Origin: Bacteroidaceae bacterium
Lineage (GTDB): Bacteria > Bacteroidota > Bacteroidia > Bacteroidales > Bacteroidaceae
NCBI GenBank assembly: GCA_024401115.1
Contig: JAKSLP010000009.1
Span: forward strand, 1 to 64,000
Direction: 5' to 3'
Length of the DNA stretch: 64,000 bases
The position numbers and the translations under genes were made by a program. Positions 15,321 through 23,928 of the stretch are shown here, piece by piece (positions within the stretch are counted from its first letter, which is position 1; each line of letters opens with the position of its first letter). The notes under the pieces are model-generated. The model worked only from the letters and a program-made list of their open reading frames with translations, ran no database searches and was not told the origin of the DNA.

Positions 15321-17387
15321 TTATTCAGCTGGGGTTTCTGCTGCAGGAGCCTCTTCTTCTGCAGAAGCTTCTTCGGCTGGTGCAGCTTCCTCAGCAGGAG
15401 CTGCATCCTCTGGCTCTTCAGCTGCAGGCTCTTCTACAGCCTCTACTTCTGCTGCAGGCTTAACGAATGGCGACTGTACGCCAGGGATGGTGAATACGCC
15501 CTTCAACCACAGACCACCGGCAATCAGTATTACCACCAGCAGACCGATAAGGAACTTGGTGAAACCAGACATTTCTTTATCTGCAAATGGGTCCTCACGC
15601 TTTAGAGCTGCATTCATAGGGAACTTAGCCTGCTTACACATTGATGATCCGAAGGAGCCATTGATGCGAGCTACTGCATTCACTGCCCAACCGTTTGCAT
15701 TCAGCACCGGTGACAGGTCGCGCTTTCTCAGTTTTCTCCATGCGATGAACATAGATGGTCCTGAAATTACCAGTAATACACCAAGGATTGCCAAAGGCAT
15801 CTGCCACCATGTCATAGCCATGAAGCCGGAAATTATTGCCATTACAAAGGTACCGATAGCACCAACAGCAATGCTGATGGCCGCAAAGATTCCAGCAAAC
15901 TTAGCGATGTCAAAGCTACTTGCCATAGCCTTAGCCTTGTCTTTTGCTGATGCTGCTGGAGCACCTTCTTCTGCAGGAGCCTCGGTAGGAAGTTCCAACT
16001 TTGTGGTATCCATAGCTTTAGCTTCTTTTTCAGAAGCAAACTTGCTAATCTTATCTTCAACAAACTTTCCAACTTTCTTATATGGAGCCCAAATAGACTG
16101 ACCGATTGAGATAGGATTATCGATAACGCTGGTAATCTTTGCATCCCAGTCGTGACCCTGGCGGTCATAGAAAATACCGTTCTTACCTGGAATCAGATTG
16201 GCTGTATCACCCACAGTGATGGCAGCAATAATCTTTATGGTCTCGTTTTTTACCTTGCTTACACAGTCGCAGAATACCAGACATAAACCGCTACCACCTG
16301 CAATCGCAGCCATGGCACCTGGGTCATTAACGCGGATACACAGGTCGCAAGAGCGCTGGTCGATAAACAGGGTTCCAGCTTGGAAGATACCCTTCTTGCT
16401 TGGATTATAGAAATCCTGCAAGGTAACAAAGTTATTTAATAATGTATAGTAGTCGCGTGTCAGGTGCAGCAGCTTGTCTACCAACTGGGTGTTGATGGTG
16501 TCATCGTCCAACTTGATTTCTGCCTCATTTACTACGATGCTTGCCTGATAATCCTTGTATGCTTGTAATTTTGCTCCAACAGCAGACCAAACTTCTGGAG
16601 TTACAGCCTTTACATCGGTCATGGCCTTCTTTACGGTTTGGAACTGAGCATTCCAAACTGGATTGATAGATGCATCCAATGGTAACTCTGCCTTGTTGCT
16701 GATACGGGCGATAGGGTAGGCTGCAATCTCAGCAGTTTTATCGGTCAGGTTGTCTGCACTGATGGCTTCGATACGGCTTACCTGTACATCCAGAGTGGCG
16801 GTTGATTCCTCTGCGAAAGAGGCCAATTCTGCACGCATGAAATAGTCGCGTACCTTAGCGTCCAGTGCCTGATAAGCGGCATCGATAGCCTCGGTGTCTG
16901 CACCATAAGGAGCTTCCATGGCATTGATCTTTGCAGCTTCAGCCTTGGCAGACTCAATTTTGTTTTTCAGCATGGTATCCAAACAGCTGCTGCTGTCCGC
17001 CAAAGTAATCTCATTGGCATCAGCCTTTCCTACCTGTACCAGGATAGCCTTGGCTGTTTCCAGCATCTGCTTGCCTTCCTCGGTCTCGGTGTTCAGTGCG
17101 CTCAGGTTCAAGGTATCCTTGCCATCCAGCAGCACATTCATATCCTTTAAGGTGGTTTTCAGCCAGTTGGCTGTAGCCACTACCTCGGTTACATGAATCT
17201 TGCCATCGTTGTTGGTATCCATGTATGCCAATGATTTCTCGTCAATCTCAAGACCCTTTACAGGGCATGAAAGTACAGTCCAGAGTTTCTGATCCAATTC
17301 TTCCAGGTGAGCAATATCCTCACCCTTTGCAATCTTAACGCGAGGCACACCGCCCACGTAAGTGTAAGTCCAATTGTAGTTTCCCAT
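15321..17387 (-). CDS. Large EF-hand membrane protein of unknown function
   Basis: 688 residues from the ATG at 17387; a GTG at 17411 overlaps the -7 box and is rejected. An N-terminal EF-hand-like loop (DTNNDGKIHVTE, residues 57-68) has all canonical Ca2+ ligand positions. A long helical middle follows, then a cysteine-rich patch (CDLC and CLVFCDC, mid-protein). Near residues 505-580 there are two to three hydrophobic helices and at about 640 another. The tail is extremely rich in Ala, Glu and Pro. No signal peptide is evident. I do not recognise a family; a calcium-responsive envelope protein is a guess. Confidence 0.75.
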   Translation of the reverse strand: MGNYNWTYTYVGGVPRVKIAKGEDIAHLEELDQKLWTVLSCPVKGLEIDEKSLAYMDTNNDGKIHVTEVVATANWLKTTLKDMNVLLDGKDTLNLSALNTETEEGKQMLETAKAILVQVGKADANEITLADSSSCLDTMLKNKIESAKAEAAKINAMEAPYGADTEAIDAAYQALDAKVRDYFMRAELASFAEESTATLDVQVSRIEAISADNLTDKTAEIAAYPIARISNKAELPLDASINPVWNAQFQTVKKAMTDVKAVTPEVWSAVGAKLQAYKDYQASIVVNEAEIKLDDDTINTQLVDKLLHLTRDYYTLLNNFVTLQDFYNPSKKGIFQAGTLFIDQRSCDLCIRVNDPGAMAAIAGGSGLCLVFCDCVSKVKNETIKIIAAITVGDTANLIPGKNGIFYDRQGHDWDAKITSVIDNPISIGQSIWAPYKKVGKFVEDKISKFASEKEAKAMDTTKLELPTEAPAEEGAPAASAKDKAKAMASSFDIAKFAGIFAAISIAVGAIGTFVMAIISGFMAMTWWQMPLAILGVLLVISGPSMFIAWRKLRKRDLSPVLNANGWAVNAVARINGSFGSSMCKQAKFPMNAALKREDPFADKEMSGFTKFLIGLLVVILIAGGLWLKGVFTIPGVQSPFVKPAAEVEAVEEPAAEEPEDAAPAEEAAPAEEASAEEEAPAAETPAE

Positions 17388-17408
17388 TTTTTGTTTGATT
17401 AAATTGCG

Positions 17409-17439
17409 CACAAATTTACAAAAAAGTCATATCTTTGCC
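17409..17439. promoter_or_regulatory. Divergent promoters between the EF-hand gene and the DUF1294 gene
   Basis: Minus strand -7 box TAAATTTGTG at 17418-17409 serves the EF-hand gene; plus strand TATCTTTGCC at 17430-17439 serves 17456. The two boxes are only 11 bp apart, so the units may be co-regulated. Confidence 0.65.
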
Positions 17440-17455
17440 AAAAAAATAGGACGAA

Positions 17456-17728
17456 ATGGCGGTTAAGATTCTTTTAATCTATCTGATAGTAATTAATATC
17501 CTCACGTTTCTGGATTTTGGCCTGGATAAATATAAGGCGAAACACGGGAAGTGGCGTACTCCTGAGGCATCTTTGCTTATGATGGCTGTGGTGGGAGGTA
17601 GCATTGGTGCTTGGATGGGAATGAATACTTTTCATCATAAAACCAAGCACTTGAAGTTCAAGTATGGCATTCCTGCCATTATGATCTTGCAACTGGCTTT
17701 CCTGATTTGGATGCGCACTCGTTATTAA
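17456..17728 (+). CDS. DUF1294 small membrane protein
   Basis: 90 residues with three hydrophobic segments and the DUF1294 hallmark FGLDKYKAKHGKWRTPE, then GGSIGAWMGMNTFHHKTKH. In other bacteria this module is found alone or fused to a cold-shock domain; its function is unknown. Transcribed on its own from a consensus -7 box 16 bp upstream, and followed by a bidirectional hairpin. Confidence 0.88.
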   Translation: MAVKILLIYLIVINILTFLDFGLDKYKAKHGKWRTPEASLLMMAVVGGSIGAWMGMNTFHHKTKHLKFKYGIPAIMILQLAFLIWMRTRY

Positions 17729-17730
17729 TG

Positions 17731-17761
17731 AAAAACCAATCCAGTAACACCGGATTGGTTT
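17731..17761. terminator. Convergent-gene terminator
   Basis: 10-bp stem AAACCAATCC/GGATTGGTTT (17733-17742/17752-17761). The T run is better on the minus strand, so it mainly ends the sensor-kinase operon. Confidence 0.8.
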
Positions 17762-17766
17762 ATGGT

Positions 17767-19611
17767 TTAGTTGTTTTCAGGATCATCCAATTTTTGTTCG
17801 TAATGGAACCGTGAGCCTGGGTCTTTGTAAGAAGTGTCCAGATAAACCTTACCACCTAGGCAACCTGCTAGGGAACGGCAGATAGGAAGTCCCAATCCGG
17901 TACCCTGTCGGGTAGTGTTTAGTTTCTCGAAGCGTTCAAAAATCGCCTCTGCCTTATCGGCAGGAATACCTTCTCCCGTATCGGTCACGCTGAAACGGAT
18001 TTCATCAGTTCCCAATTTATTAACACTTAGTGTGATAGAACCTTCATCAGTATGCTTGATGGCATTGGTCAGGAAATTCACCAGTATCTGCTGCACACGG
18101 GCAGGATCGGTATAAATAAGGTCTGTATCCGAAAATTCCGATTCAAAATTCAGTGCCAGATAATCTGGAACACGGTGACGGATGGTGTTTATAGACTTGT
18201 TGCAAATCTCATTGATGAATGTGCAGGATTTATTGATGCGGTATTTACCGCTTTCAATATCACCCAAGTCCAGAATGTCACTGACCAGTGTGTTCAGCAT
18301 TTCAGTACTGCTGGATATGATTTCACCGTAACGCTTACGCTCTTCAGGGGGGAGCATATCTGCCAATTCCGGATCGGCTAACAACTGGCTGAAACCGCAG
18401 ATGGCATTCAGTGGGGTTCTTACCTCATGACCCATGTTCTGTACAAAGATACTCTTCAGGGAGTTCATGCGTTCCAGTAGCGCATTTTTCTCTTTGAGGT
18501 TGTCCAACAGCCTCTTTTCACTTTTTACATACGTGTAAATCCAGCTTGAGCCCAAGGCGATGGCCACCAGACAGGCTATGCCGAACACTATCCACAGATA
18601 GGTATGCAATCTGGAGCGGCTTTCCTCCAGTTTCAGGTTTTCCGTAATCAGTTCCTGATTCATCAACTCGGCCTCGAACTTGCGTACATCCGATTCGTAG
18701 ATAATCTCAGCCTTATTGTCGAAGAACACGTTCCGCTGCTGCATGACTGACAGTAAGCTGTCTCTCTGCTGAGTCTCGTGGAATAACAGCGACTTAAAGG
18801 TATATCTCAGTGGAAGGTTCACGTTTTCAACCAATTCCAGTGCTTGCGAATAATCACCGTTCTCATAACACTCTATCACTTTCAGTGCGTTGATATCCGT
18901 TGGCCTTACCTTTCCCTCATTGTCCACTATAAGGAGGTCAAACTGTTCCTTATCTTTCTTGAACTGCACAGAATCCTGCAGCCAGAAGTCGATGGTAAGC
19001 GCCTTGCCCAAAATAGAGATACGGGCACCATCGTCTGTAACGTACTGCTGGTATTTATTCAGGAAATTGCGGGCCTTCTGCCAATATTCGCTCTCCTGAC
19101 AGCATAGCATGGCCAGATAAATGGCAGTACCATATTTATGATCCTTAAGGGTTTTCTCTATTTCTGCTGCCTCCATGCACTCGTCCACAGCACGACTGTT
19201 CAGTTTGCAGGTATTATAGAAACGTGCCATCATGATGCGGCTAATGAAGATACCGAAATCATCTTTTTCCCTATAAGCCTTCTTTAAAGTTTTCTCGCAC
19301 ACATCGAAAGCTTCAGAGATTTTATCCTCCTGCAGGAAGGCCAAACTCTTGGTGGATGAATTGTTGTAATAGTATTGCATCAGGCCGTACTTTTCTGCTG
19401 CTGCCATGATGGAATCGCAGTAGACATGCAGTTCGGGCAACTGCTTCAGGTTGTAGAAACTGTCTACTTTCTCCTGCAGTCTGACGCATTCCTGATAGCC
19501 TCTGGAGTTTGTGTTCTGAGCATGCGACTGCACACTGTTCACCGCCAACAGAATGAATGTCAGCAGAATAGCGTACAGGCTCCGGCAGGTTATAAGGAAA
19601 TTCAGTTTCAT
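17767..19611 (-). CDS. Sensor histidine kinase with extracytoplasmic helical-repeat domain
   Basis: 614 residues: signal peptide or first TM (1-32), an extracytoplasmic alpha-helical repeat region of TPR character (about 35-330), one TM (about 340-362), a short coiled coil, then HisKA with phospho-acceptor His395 (GHEVRTPLNAI). The HATPase has the N box (NFLTNAIKH), the G1 box (DTGEGIP) and the G2 box (GTGLGLP). No receiver domain and no adjacent response regulator, so the partner lies elsewhere. The start overlaps the stop of the hexapeptide gene by 4 bp (ATGA), giving a three-gene operon with the GNAT gene. Confidence 0.92.
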   Translation of the reverse strand: MKLNFLITCRSLYAILLTFILLAVNSVQSHAQNTNSRGYQECVRLQEKVDSFYNLKQLPELHVYCDSIMAAAEKYGLMQYYYNNSSTKSLAFLQEDKISEAFDVCEKTLKKAYREKDDFGIFISRIMMARFYNTCKLNSRAVDECMEAAEIEKTLKDHKYGTAIYLAMLCCQESEYWQKARNFLNKYQQYVTDDGARISILGKALTIDFWLQDSVQFKKDKEQFDLLIVDNEGKVRPTDINALKVIECYENGDYSQALELVENVNLPLRYTFKSLLFHETQQRDSLLSVMQQRNVFFDNKAEIIYESDVRKFEAELMNQELITENLKLEESRSRLHTYLWIVFGIACLVAIALGSSWIYTYVKSEKRLLDNLKEKNALLERMNSLKSIFVQNMGHEVRTPLNAICGFSQLLADPELADMLPPEERKRYGEIISSSTEMLNTLVSDILDLGDIESGKYRINKSCTFINEICNKSINTIRHRVPDYLALNFESEFSDTDLIYTDPARVQQILVNFLTNAIKHTDEGSITLSVNKLGTDEIRFSVTDTGEGIPADKAEAIFERFEKLNTTRQGTGLGLPICRSLAGCLGGKVYLDTSYKDPGSRFHYEQKLDDPENN

Positions 19612-20153
19612 ACAGTGGGATTAATGGCAGTTTCCGGATTCTCTTCCATAAAATATTTGCTCCAAGTCACATATTCCTCGGCATTCCAGCGAATCATCTC
19701 GTCCGCTTTCTCGGGAGTGATTTTCTTGATGAATTTGGCGGGCACGCCACCCCAAATCTCATATTCACCGATGACGGTATCCTTCAGCACCAGAGCATGA
19801 GCAGCCACAATCGAACCCTTGCCGATGTGGCAGTTGTCCAAAAGGGTAGCTCCCATGCCGATGAGCACGCAATCGCTTATCTTGGCTCCATGAACGATAG
19901 CTCCATGACCGATGGTCACATCATCGCCCATTAGCACGTCACCATAGCCGGGGGCCACATGAATTACCGCACAGTCCTGAATGTTTACACGGTTGCCTAG
20001 GCGAACCTTTTCCATATCACCACGCACCACAGCACTGAACCACACGTTGCAGTTGTCGCCCATCACCACATCGCCTATGATGGCAGCCGTTTCAGCCACA
20101 TAGCAGTCTTTTCCCAATTTGGGGGTATTGCCTTGTATTGTCTTGATCATCAT
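19608..20153 (-). CDS. Gamma-carbonic-anhydrase-like hexapeptide-repeat protein
   Basis: 181 residues of left-handed beta-helix repeats (hexapeptide pattern from about 10 to 145). The RGD (VVRGD) and the metal-ligand histidines in IHVAPGYGDVLMGDDVTIGHGAIVHG match the YrdA/PaaY branch of gamma-carbonic anhydrases. Catalysis is uncertain for this branch. The start is ATG 20153 (or the next ATG at 20150), 1 bp after the GNAT stop; a longer start inside the GNAT gene was rejected. Overlaps the sensor-kinase start. Confidence 0.9.
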   Translation of the reverse strand: MMIKTIQGNTPKLGKDCYVAETAAIIGDVVMGDNCNVWFSAVVRGDMEKVRLGNRVNIQDCAVIHVAPGYGDVLMGDDVTIGHGAIVHGAKISDCVLIGMGATLLDNCHIGKGSIVAAHALVLKDTVIGEYEIWGGVPAKFIKKITPEKADEMIRWNAEEYVTWSKYFMEENPETAINPTV

Positions 20154-20154
20154 G

Positions 20155-20598
20155 TTATCGCTTTGCAATCATCTGCACATGGGGTATGCCGTCTTCCAGA
20201 AACTCTTCCGAGGCAACCTTAAAACCCAGGTTTTCGTAGAATGGAATGGCATATACCTGAGCCTCTATGTAAATGGTTTGTGCATTTAATTCATTGAATG
20301 CCACCTCCATTGCCTTTCGCATTACTTCCGATCCCTTGGCCATTCTCCGGTATTCCATGGCGGTTACCATACGACCTATCTGAGCCACTCCCTCTTTTTG
20401 ATTCCGGTGGAACACGCGTGCGCAGGCCACCAGCTTATCTGCATCCTTCAGCATGACGTGCCAAGAAGGCTGGTCCAAATCGTCCAGATCCTGATACAGG
20501 CATTCCTGCTCCAATACAAAAACCTGTGAACGCAGTTGCAATATCTGGTACAACTCTCTTACATTGAGTGAATCAAATTTAGTAACGGATAATTCCAT
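20155..20598 (-). CDS. ElaA-like GNAT acetyltransferase
   Basis: 147 residues. The order LRSQVFVLEQECLYQDLDDLD, then HVMLKDADKLVACARV and the acetyl-CoA loop IGRMVTAMEYRRMAKGSEVM is that of ElaA-type GNAT proteins, whose acceptor is unknown. First gene of a three-gene operon, with a minus-strand -7 box at 20630-20639. Confidence 0.9.
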   Translation of the reverse strand: MELSVTKFDSLNVRELYQILQLRSQVFVLEQECLYQDLDDLDQPSWHVMLKDADKLVACARVFHRNQKEGVAQIGRMVTAMEYRRMAKGSEVMRKAMEVAFNELNAQTIYIEAQVYAIPFYENLGFKVASEEFLEDGIPHVQMIAKR

Positions 20599-20629
20599 GT
20601 GCTGATAGTTCTACTCTTACTTATCTTTG

Positions 20630-20714
20630 TGCAAATATACTTTTTTATTCCGGATTATGCAAGTGATTTCGTTCTCAGAATTTGTAGTTTATGCAAAATC
20701 GCTCTACCTTTGCA
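20630..20714. promoter_or_regulatory. Divergent promoters
   Basis: Minus strand TATATTTGCA (20639-20630) drives the GNAT operon. Plus strand TACCTTTGCA (20705-20714) drives the inositol-monophosphatase-type gene. Confidence 0.7.
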
Positions 20715-20734
20715 TTATTATAAAATAGAAAGAA

Positions 20735-21511
20735 ATGACGTTAAACGAACTGATACAGATTGTTAAGGATGCATCCAAACTGATGCTCACTCAGTCTTTT
20801 GAGATTTCCCAGAAAGACGGTTACTCGAATATTGTTACCTCATCCGATGTGGCGGTTCAGGAATTCCTCTGCCGGAATCTGGCCGAAAAGTTGCCTGGGT
20901 GTGGTTTCCTGTGCGAGGAAGAGGATAAGCACGACTTGAATCATGAGTACATTTGGATTATCGACCCTATCGACGGGACAGCCAATTACAGCCGTGGCAT
21001 CGGTCAGTGTGCCATTTGTGTGGGGTTGCGCCATTTTGATACCATGGAAATGGCTTGTGTGTATTTGCCTTGGACCGGTGAACTGTTTACTGCCGAGAAG
21101 GGTAAGGGTGCTTTCCTGAACGGTCAGCCCATTCATGTGTCCGACCGCCCGTTCCAGAATTCGATAATGTGTACAGCCTTGGCTGTTTATCATAAGGAAT
21201 ATGCCAAGATATGTTCCGACATTATTCTAGAGACGTTCATGCAGTGCAACGATATCCGCCGTTTCGGCGCAGCAGCTCCCGAATTGTGCTACTTGGCCAT
21301 GGGACGTTGCGAACTGTACTTTGAGTATCTGCTCAGTCCCTGGGATTTTGCGGCAGCCTCACTTATCCTTACCGAGGCCGGAGGCGTGCTTTGCGATCTA
21401 AATGGGAATCCGCTGGATACTACCTGCTCATCCGGAGTTTTGGCAGGAAACAGTCGCCAGAATCTGGACCAGTTGGTTGGCATAGTAAAAAAATCGCTCC
21501 CCACATCGTGA
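20735..21511 (+). CDS. Inositol-monophosphatase family phosphatase
   Basis: 258 residues of the Mg2+-dependent, Li+-sensitive phosphatase fold. Metal-binding motifs are present: CEEEDK (first Glu pair), IDPIDGTANYSRG and the C-terminal WDFAAASLILTEAGG. Members hydrolyse inositol monophosphate, fructose-1,6-bisphosphate or 3'-phosphoadenosine 5'-phosphate; the motifs do not decide which. Monocistronic; its stop codon lies in the loop of the terminator hairpin. Confidence 0.9.
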   Translation: MTLNELIQIVKDASKLMLTQSFEISQKDGYSNIVTSSDVAVQEFLCRNLAEKLPGCGFLCEEEDKHDLNHEYIWIIDPIDGTANYSRGIGQCAICVGLRHFDTMEMACVYLPWTGELFTAEKGKGAFLNGQPIHVSDRPFQNSIMCTALAVYHKEYAKICSDIILETFMQCNDIRRFGAAAPELCYLAMGRCELYFEYLLSPWDFAAASLILTEAGGVLCDLNGNPLDTTCSSGVLAGNSRQNLDQLVGIVKKSLPTS

Positions 21512-21523
21512 GGAGCGTTTTTT
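21495..21523. terminator. Bidirectional terminator overlapping the phosphatase stop codon
   Basis: Stem CGCTCC/GGAGCG (21495-21500/21512-21517) with T runs on both strands. It also ends the convergent AraC-type gene. Confidence 0.88.
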
Positions 21524-21526
21524 GAT

Positions 21527-22426
21527 TTATAGAATTCCCACTTGGTCCTGTTCCCTGAAATCGATAGGCGACACGCCTACGATACGCTTAAAGAACTTTA
21601 CGAAATATGACGGGTCCTCGAACCCCAGACGGTAAGCCACTTCCTTGATCATCAGGGTGGAATAGCGCAACAGGCGCTTGGCTTCCAGCACTATGCGGCC
21701 GTTGATGATTTCCAGTGGTGAGTGAGGCGAGCATTCACCCACATAGTTGGTAAGCGTCTTGGTACTCACGCCCAACAAATTGGCATAATCCTTTACCGTA
21801 TGCAGGGTGCAGTAGTTCTTCTCCAGTTGCTGGCGGAAGGTCAGGAATATCTTGTGCGACACCTTGCTCACGCTCAGTACCGGATTGTCCCCATCCAGAC
21901 TTCCCCTTTCGATGATGATGATCAGCATGCGGATCAGTGCTCGCAGGTAGTCCTCATGGCCTATCTGGTGTCCTTGTTCGGATTCCTCATTGATCAACTC
22001 TATCATATGTTCCACTTTTGCTGCAGCCTCCTCGCTGATGTGGCGATAAGGTACAGTGTCAGCATTGAACACATTATATTTAAGGTAGGCAATGTCCTCA
22101 TCGTTCTGCTCGTTCAGCAGTCGTGTGCAAATCTTCATCACATAACCCTCCTGACGGATGTTGTCATCGAAAGTGTGCACCTGTCCGGGCGAGATGAAGA
22201 ATGCGGTACGTGGCAGGACGGGATAGGAGTTGAAATCCACATAGTGTGTTCCCGAACCGTTGCGGAACCATACAATTTCGTAAAAATCATGGATATGTGC
22301 CAATGATGTCTCAATCGCTGGCTTCTCTGTGAAGAATTCAGGCATAGATACCAGTTCCACACCACCGCCTTGAGGCGCATCACATACCATATCATATCGG
22401 CAAAATACCTGTTTTAGCTTTTCCAT
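21527..22426 (-). CDS. AraC-family transcriptional regulator
   Basis: 299 residues. The N-terminal half is a cupin-like sensor domain (HIHDFYEIVWFRNGSGTHYVDF, then FFISPGQVHTF). The C-terminal ~100 residues hold two helix-turn-helix motifs, the second with the AraC signature EVAYRLGFEDPSYFVKFFKRIVGVSP. The effector is probably a small carbohydrate or aromatic compound, but this cannot be told here. The -7 box TATATTTGCA (22438-22429) ends 2 bp before the ATG, so the mRNA should be leaderless. Confidence 0.92.
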   Translation of the reverse strand: MEKLKQVFCRYDMVCDAPQGGGVELVSMPEFFTEKPAIETSLAHIHDFYEIVWFRNGSGTHYVDFNSYPVLPRTAFFISPGQVHTFDDNIRQEGYVMKICTRLLNEQNDEDIAYLKYNVFNADTVPYRHISEEAAAKVEHMIELINEESEQGHQIGHEDYLRALIRMLIIIIERGSLDGDNPVLSVSKVSHKIFLTFRQQLEKNYCTLHTVKDYANLLGVSTKTLTNYVGECSPHSPLEIINGRIVLEAKRLLRYSTLMIKEVAYRLGFEDPSYFVKFFKRIVGVSPIDFREQDQVGIL

Positions 22427-22428
22427 GT

Positions 22429-22438
22429 TGCAAATATA
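22429..22438 (-). promoter_or_regulatory. -7 box abutting the AraC-type start codon
   Basis: TATATTTGCA on the minus strand, followed after two bases by ATG. No matching TTG at the usual spacing. Confidence 0.6.
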
Positions 22439-22533
22439 CGCAAGATTCTATGAATGCGATGGTAATTTTGGGAAAATTGGTTGTTGTTTTATGAGTCATT
22501 CCCAAATTTACCATTATCGGTCTTGTTTTCCCA

Positions 22534-22566
22534 TTGCAATTTCCAATAAATGGCCTTATCTTTGCA
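22534..22566 (+). promoter_or_regulatory. Rubrerythrin promoter
   Basis: TTG at 22534-22536, 20 bp, TATCTTTGCA at 22557-22566; leader of about 40 nt, A-rich. Confidence 0.78.
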
Positions 22567-22611
22567 GTATCAAAACAAAAAAATAATAACTAACTAAAAA
22601 ACGAAAAGATT

Positions 22612-23175
22612 ATGGCTAAATGGATTTGCCCAGTTTGCGGTTATGTTCACGAGGGTGACACCGCACCAGAGAAATGCCCACAGTGTAAAGTTCCTGGTTC
22701 TAAGTTTAAGATGCTGGAGGAGAACAAGGGTCTTCAGTTTGTAACCGAGCATGTATTGGGTATTGCAGAGAATATTCCAGCTGGTCCTGAAGGTGATTTC
22801 GTACGTCAGGGTCTGAAGGATCACTTCATGGGTGAGTGTACTGAGGTAGGTATGTATCTGGCTATGAGCCGTCAGGCAGACCGTGAGGGTTACCCAGAGG
22901 TTGCAGAGGCTTTCAAGCGTTATGCTTGGGAGGAGGCTGAGCATGCAGCACGTTTTGCTGAGATGCTGGGCGAGGTAGTTTGGGATACCAAGACCAATGT
23001 AGAGAAGCGCATGCTGGCTGAGGAAGGTGCTTGTGCAGGTAAGATGGAGATTGCTAACGTTGCCAAGAAACTGGACCTGGATGCTATTCATGATTCTGTA
23101 CACGAGATGGCTAAGGACGAGGCTCGTCACGGTGCCGGTTTCCAGGGTCTGTTCAACCGTTTCTTCAAGAAATAA
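22612..23175 (+). CDS. Reverse rubrerythrin (rubredoxin-first peroxide reductase)
   Basis: Cytoplasmic non-haem di-iron peroxidase that detoxifies hydrogen peroxide in anaerobes. 187 residues: an N-terminal rubredoxin-type Fe(SCys)4 site (Cys6, Cys9, Cys22, Cys25) precedes the ferritin-like four-helix di-iron domain, with ligand-bearing segments [28 protein letters not shown] and [10 protein letters not shown]. Classical rubrerythrin has the opposite order. It is monocistronic with a strong promoter and terminator, and its uniform codon usage suggests high expression. Confidence 0.92.
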   Translation: MAKWICPVCGYVHEGDTAPEKCPQCKVPGSKFKMLEENKGLQFVTEHVLGIAENIPAGPEGDFVRQGLKDHFMGECTEVGMYLAMSRQADREGYPEVAEAFKRYAWEEAEHAARFAEMLGEVVWDTKTNVEKRMLAEEGACAGKMEIANVAKKLDLDAIHDSVHEMAKDEARHGAGFQGLFNRFFKK

Positions 23176-23204
23176 GATATTCAGTTGGGTTTATATAAAA
23201 ATGG

Positions 23205-23232
23205 GGGGAGTCAGCGGACTCCCTCTTTTTTT
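23205..23232 (+). terminator. Rubrerythrin terminator
   Basis: Stem GGGAGTC/GACTCCC (23206-23212/23217-23223) with the same AGCG loop as the two small RNAs, followed by seven T. The 3' end of the convergent gene 23211-23648 reads through the stem. Confidence 0.92.
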
Positions 23233-23648
23233 ATGAACTTGAAATATTGGTTACGAATCAGATAAACCCGTATCATCCAGAGGATAAAGAAACCTTCCGA
23301 CAACACATCATAGACTGTGTCCCAGGGTTGGGGTAGGGTAAACAGGAAACTGGCCAGCCATACCACAAGGTCGATGTTGAACAGGATGTCCCACCATTTC
23401 TCACGGTCGGTCACCCAGATGTTCAGTTCCTCATCGGCCCCCAGCCGGTAGGTATCTGTGGTACCGATGGAGAACTGCCATTTCCAAACCTGAAAAATCA
23501 TCTTCACCCCAATCTCCCATGTACCTTCCGGCAGATGGATATAGGCTTCACGCCCTTTCATCAGTCCCACGGCCCGCCGGTTCACAAACACCCAGTACGG
23601 AATGCCGGTCTTGAAGAACTGTTTCCGGTGAAGACAGATGGCACCCAT
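23211..23648 (-). CDS. Hypothetical membrane protein
   Basis: 145 residues, no signal peptide. The first ~85 residues form a beta-strand domain (YWVFVNRRAVGLMKGREAY, GTWEIGVKMIF); two hydrophobic segments follow (about 90-106 and 115-130) with a basic C terminus. Such PEGA-like strand plus TM layouts are seen in uncharacterised Bacteroidales proteins. It is 3 bp after the 77-residue gene and its last codons overlap the rubrerythrin terminator on the other strand. Confidence 0.65.
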   Translation of the reverse strand: MGAICLHRKQFFKTGIPYWVFVNRRAVGLMKGREAYIHLPEGTWEIGVKMIFQVWKWQFSIGTTDTYRLGADEELNIWVTDREKWWDILFNIDLVVWLASFLFTLPQPWDTVYDVLSEGFFILWMIRVYLIRNQYFKFIKKEGVR

Positions 23649-23651
23649 AGA

Positions 23652-23885
23652 CTATTTCAGAGCACAACCCGATTTAGGTTTGGTCAGTTCACCGGCTACA
23701 ATTTCTCCGGCATGTTTCTGACTGAATTCCATATTGATATCGGCCAGTTCCTTGAGGCCATAGATGTAATCATCATACATATCCGACAGGTCTACACCCT
23801 CACAGTCGGTATCACAACCCAGGGCCTCGCGCACGATTTGTGCACGCTCTGAGACCGTAGTATCCTTAATTAACAGACTTTTCAT
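23652..23885 (-). CDS. Hypothetical small acidic protein
   Basis: 77 residues, cytoplasmic, predicted mostly helical. Contains CDTDCEG and a DLSDMYDDYIYGLKELAD helix; a Cys near the C terminus (GCALK). I do not recognise it. It has a good -7 box (TATCTTTGCA, 23917-23908) and is followed after 3 bp by the membrane-protein gene, so the two are an operon. Confidence 0.65.
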   Translation of the reverse strand: MKSLLIKDTTVSERAQIVREALGCDTDCEGVDLSDMYDDYIYGLKELADINMEFSQKHAGEIVAGELTKPKSGCALK

Positions 23886-23907
23886 TCTTGAATTCGTTTA
23901 GATTTCG

Positions 23908-23917
23908 TGCAAAGATA
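23908..23917 (-). promoter_or_regulatory. -7 box for 23885-23211
   Basis: TATCTTTGCA on the minus strand, 22 bp before the ATG. Confidence 0.65.
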
Positions 23918-23928
23918 GCACCTTTTTC

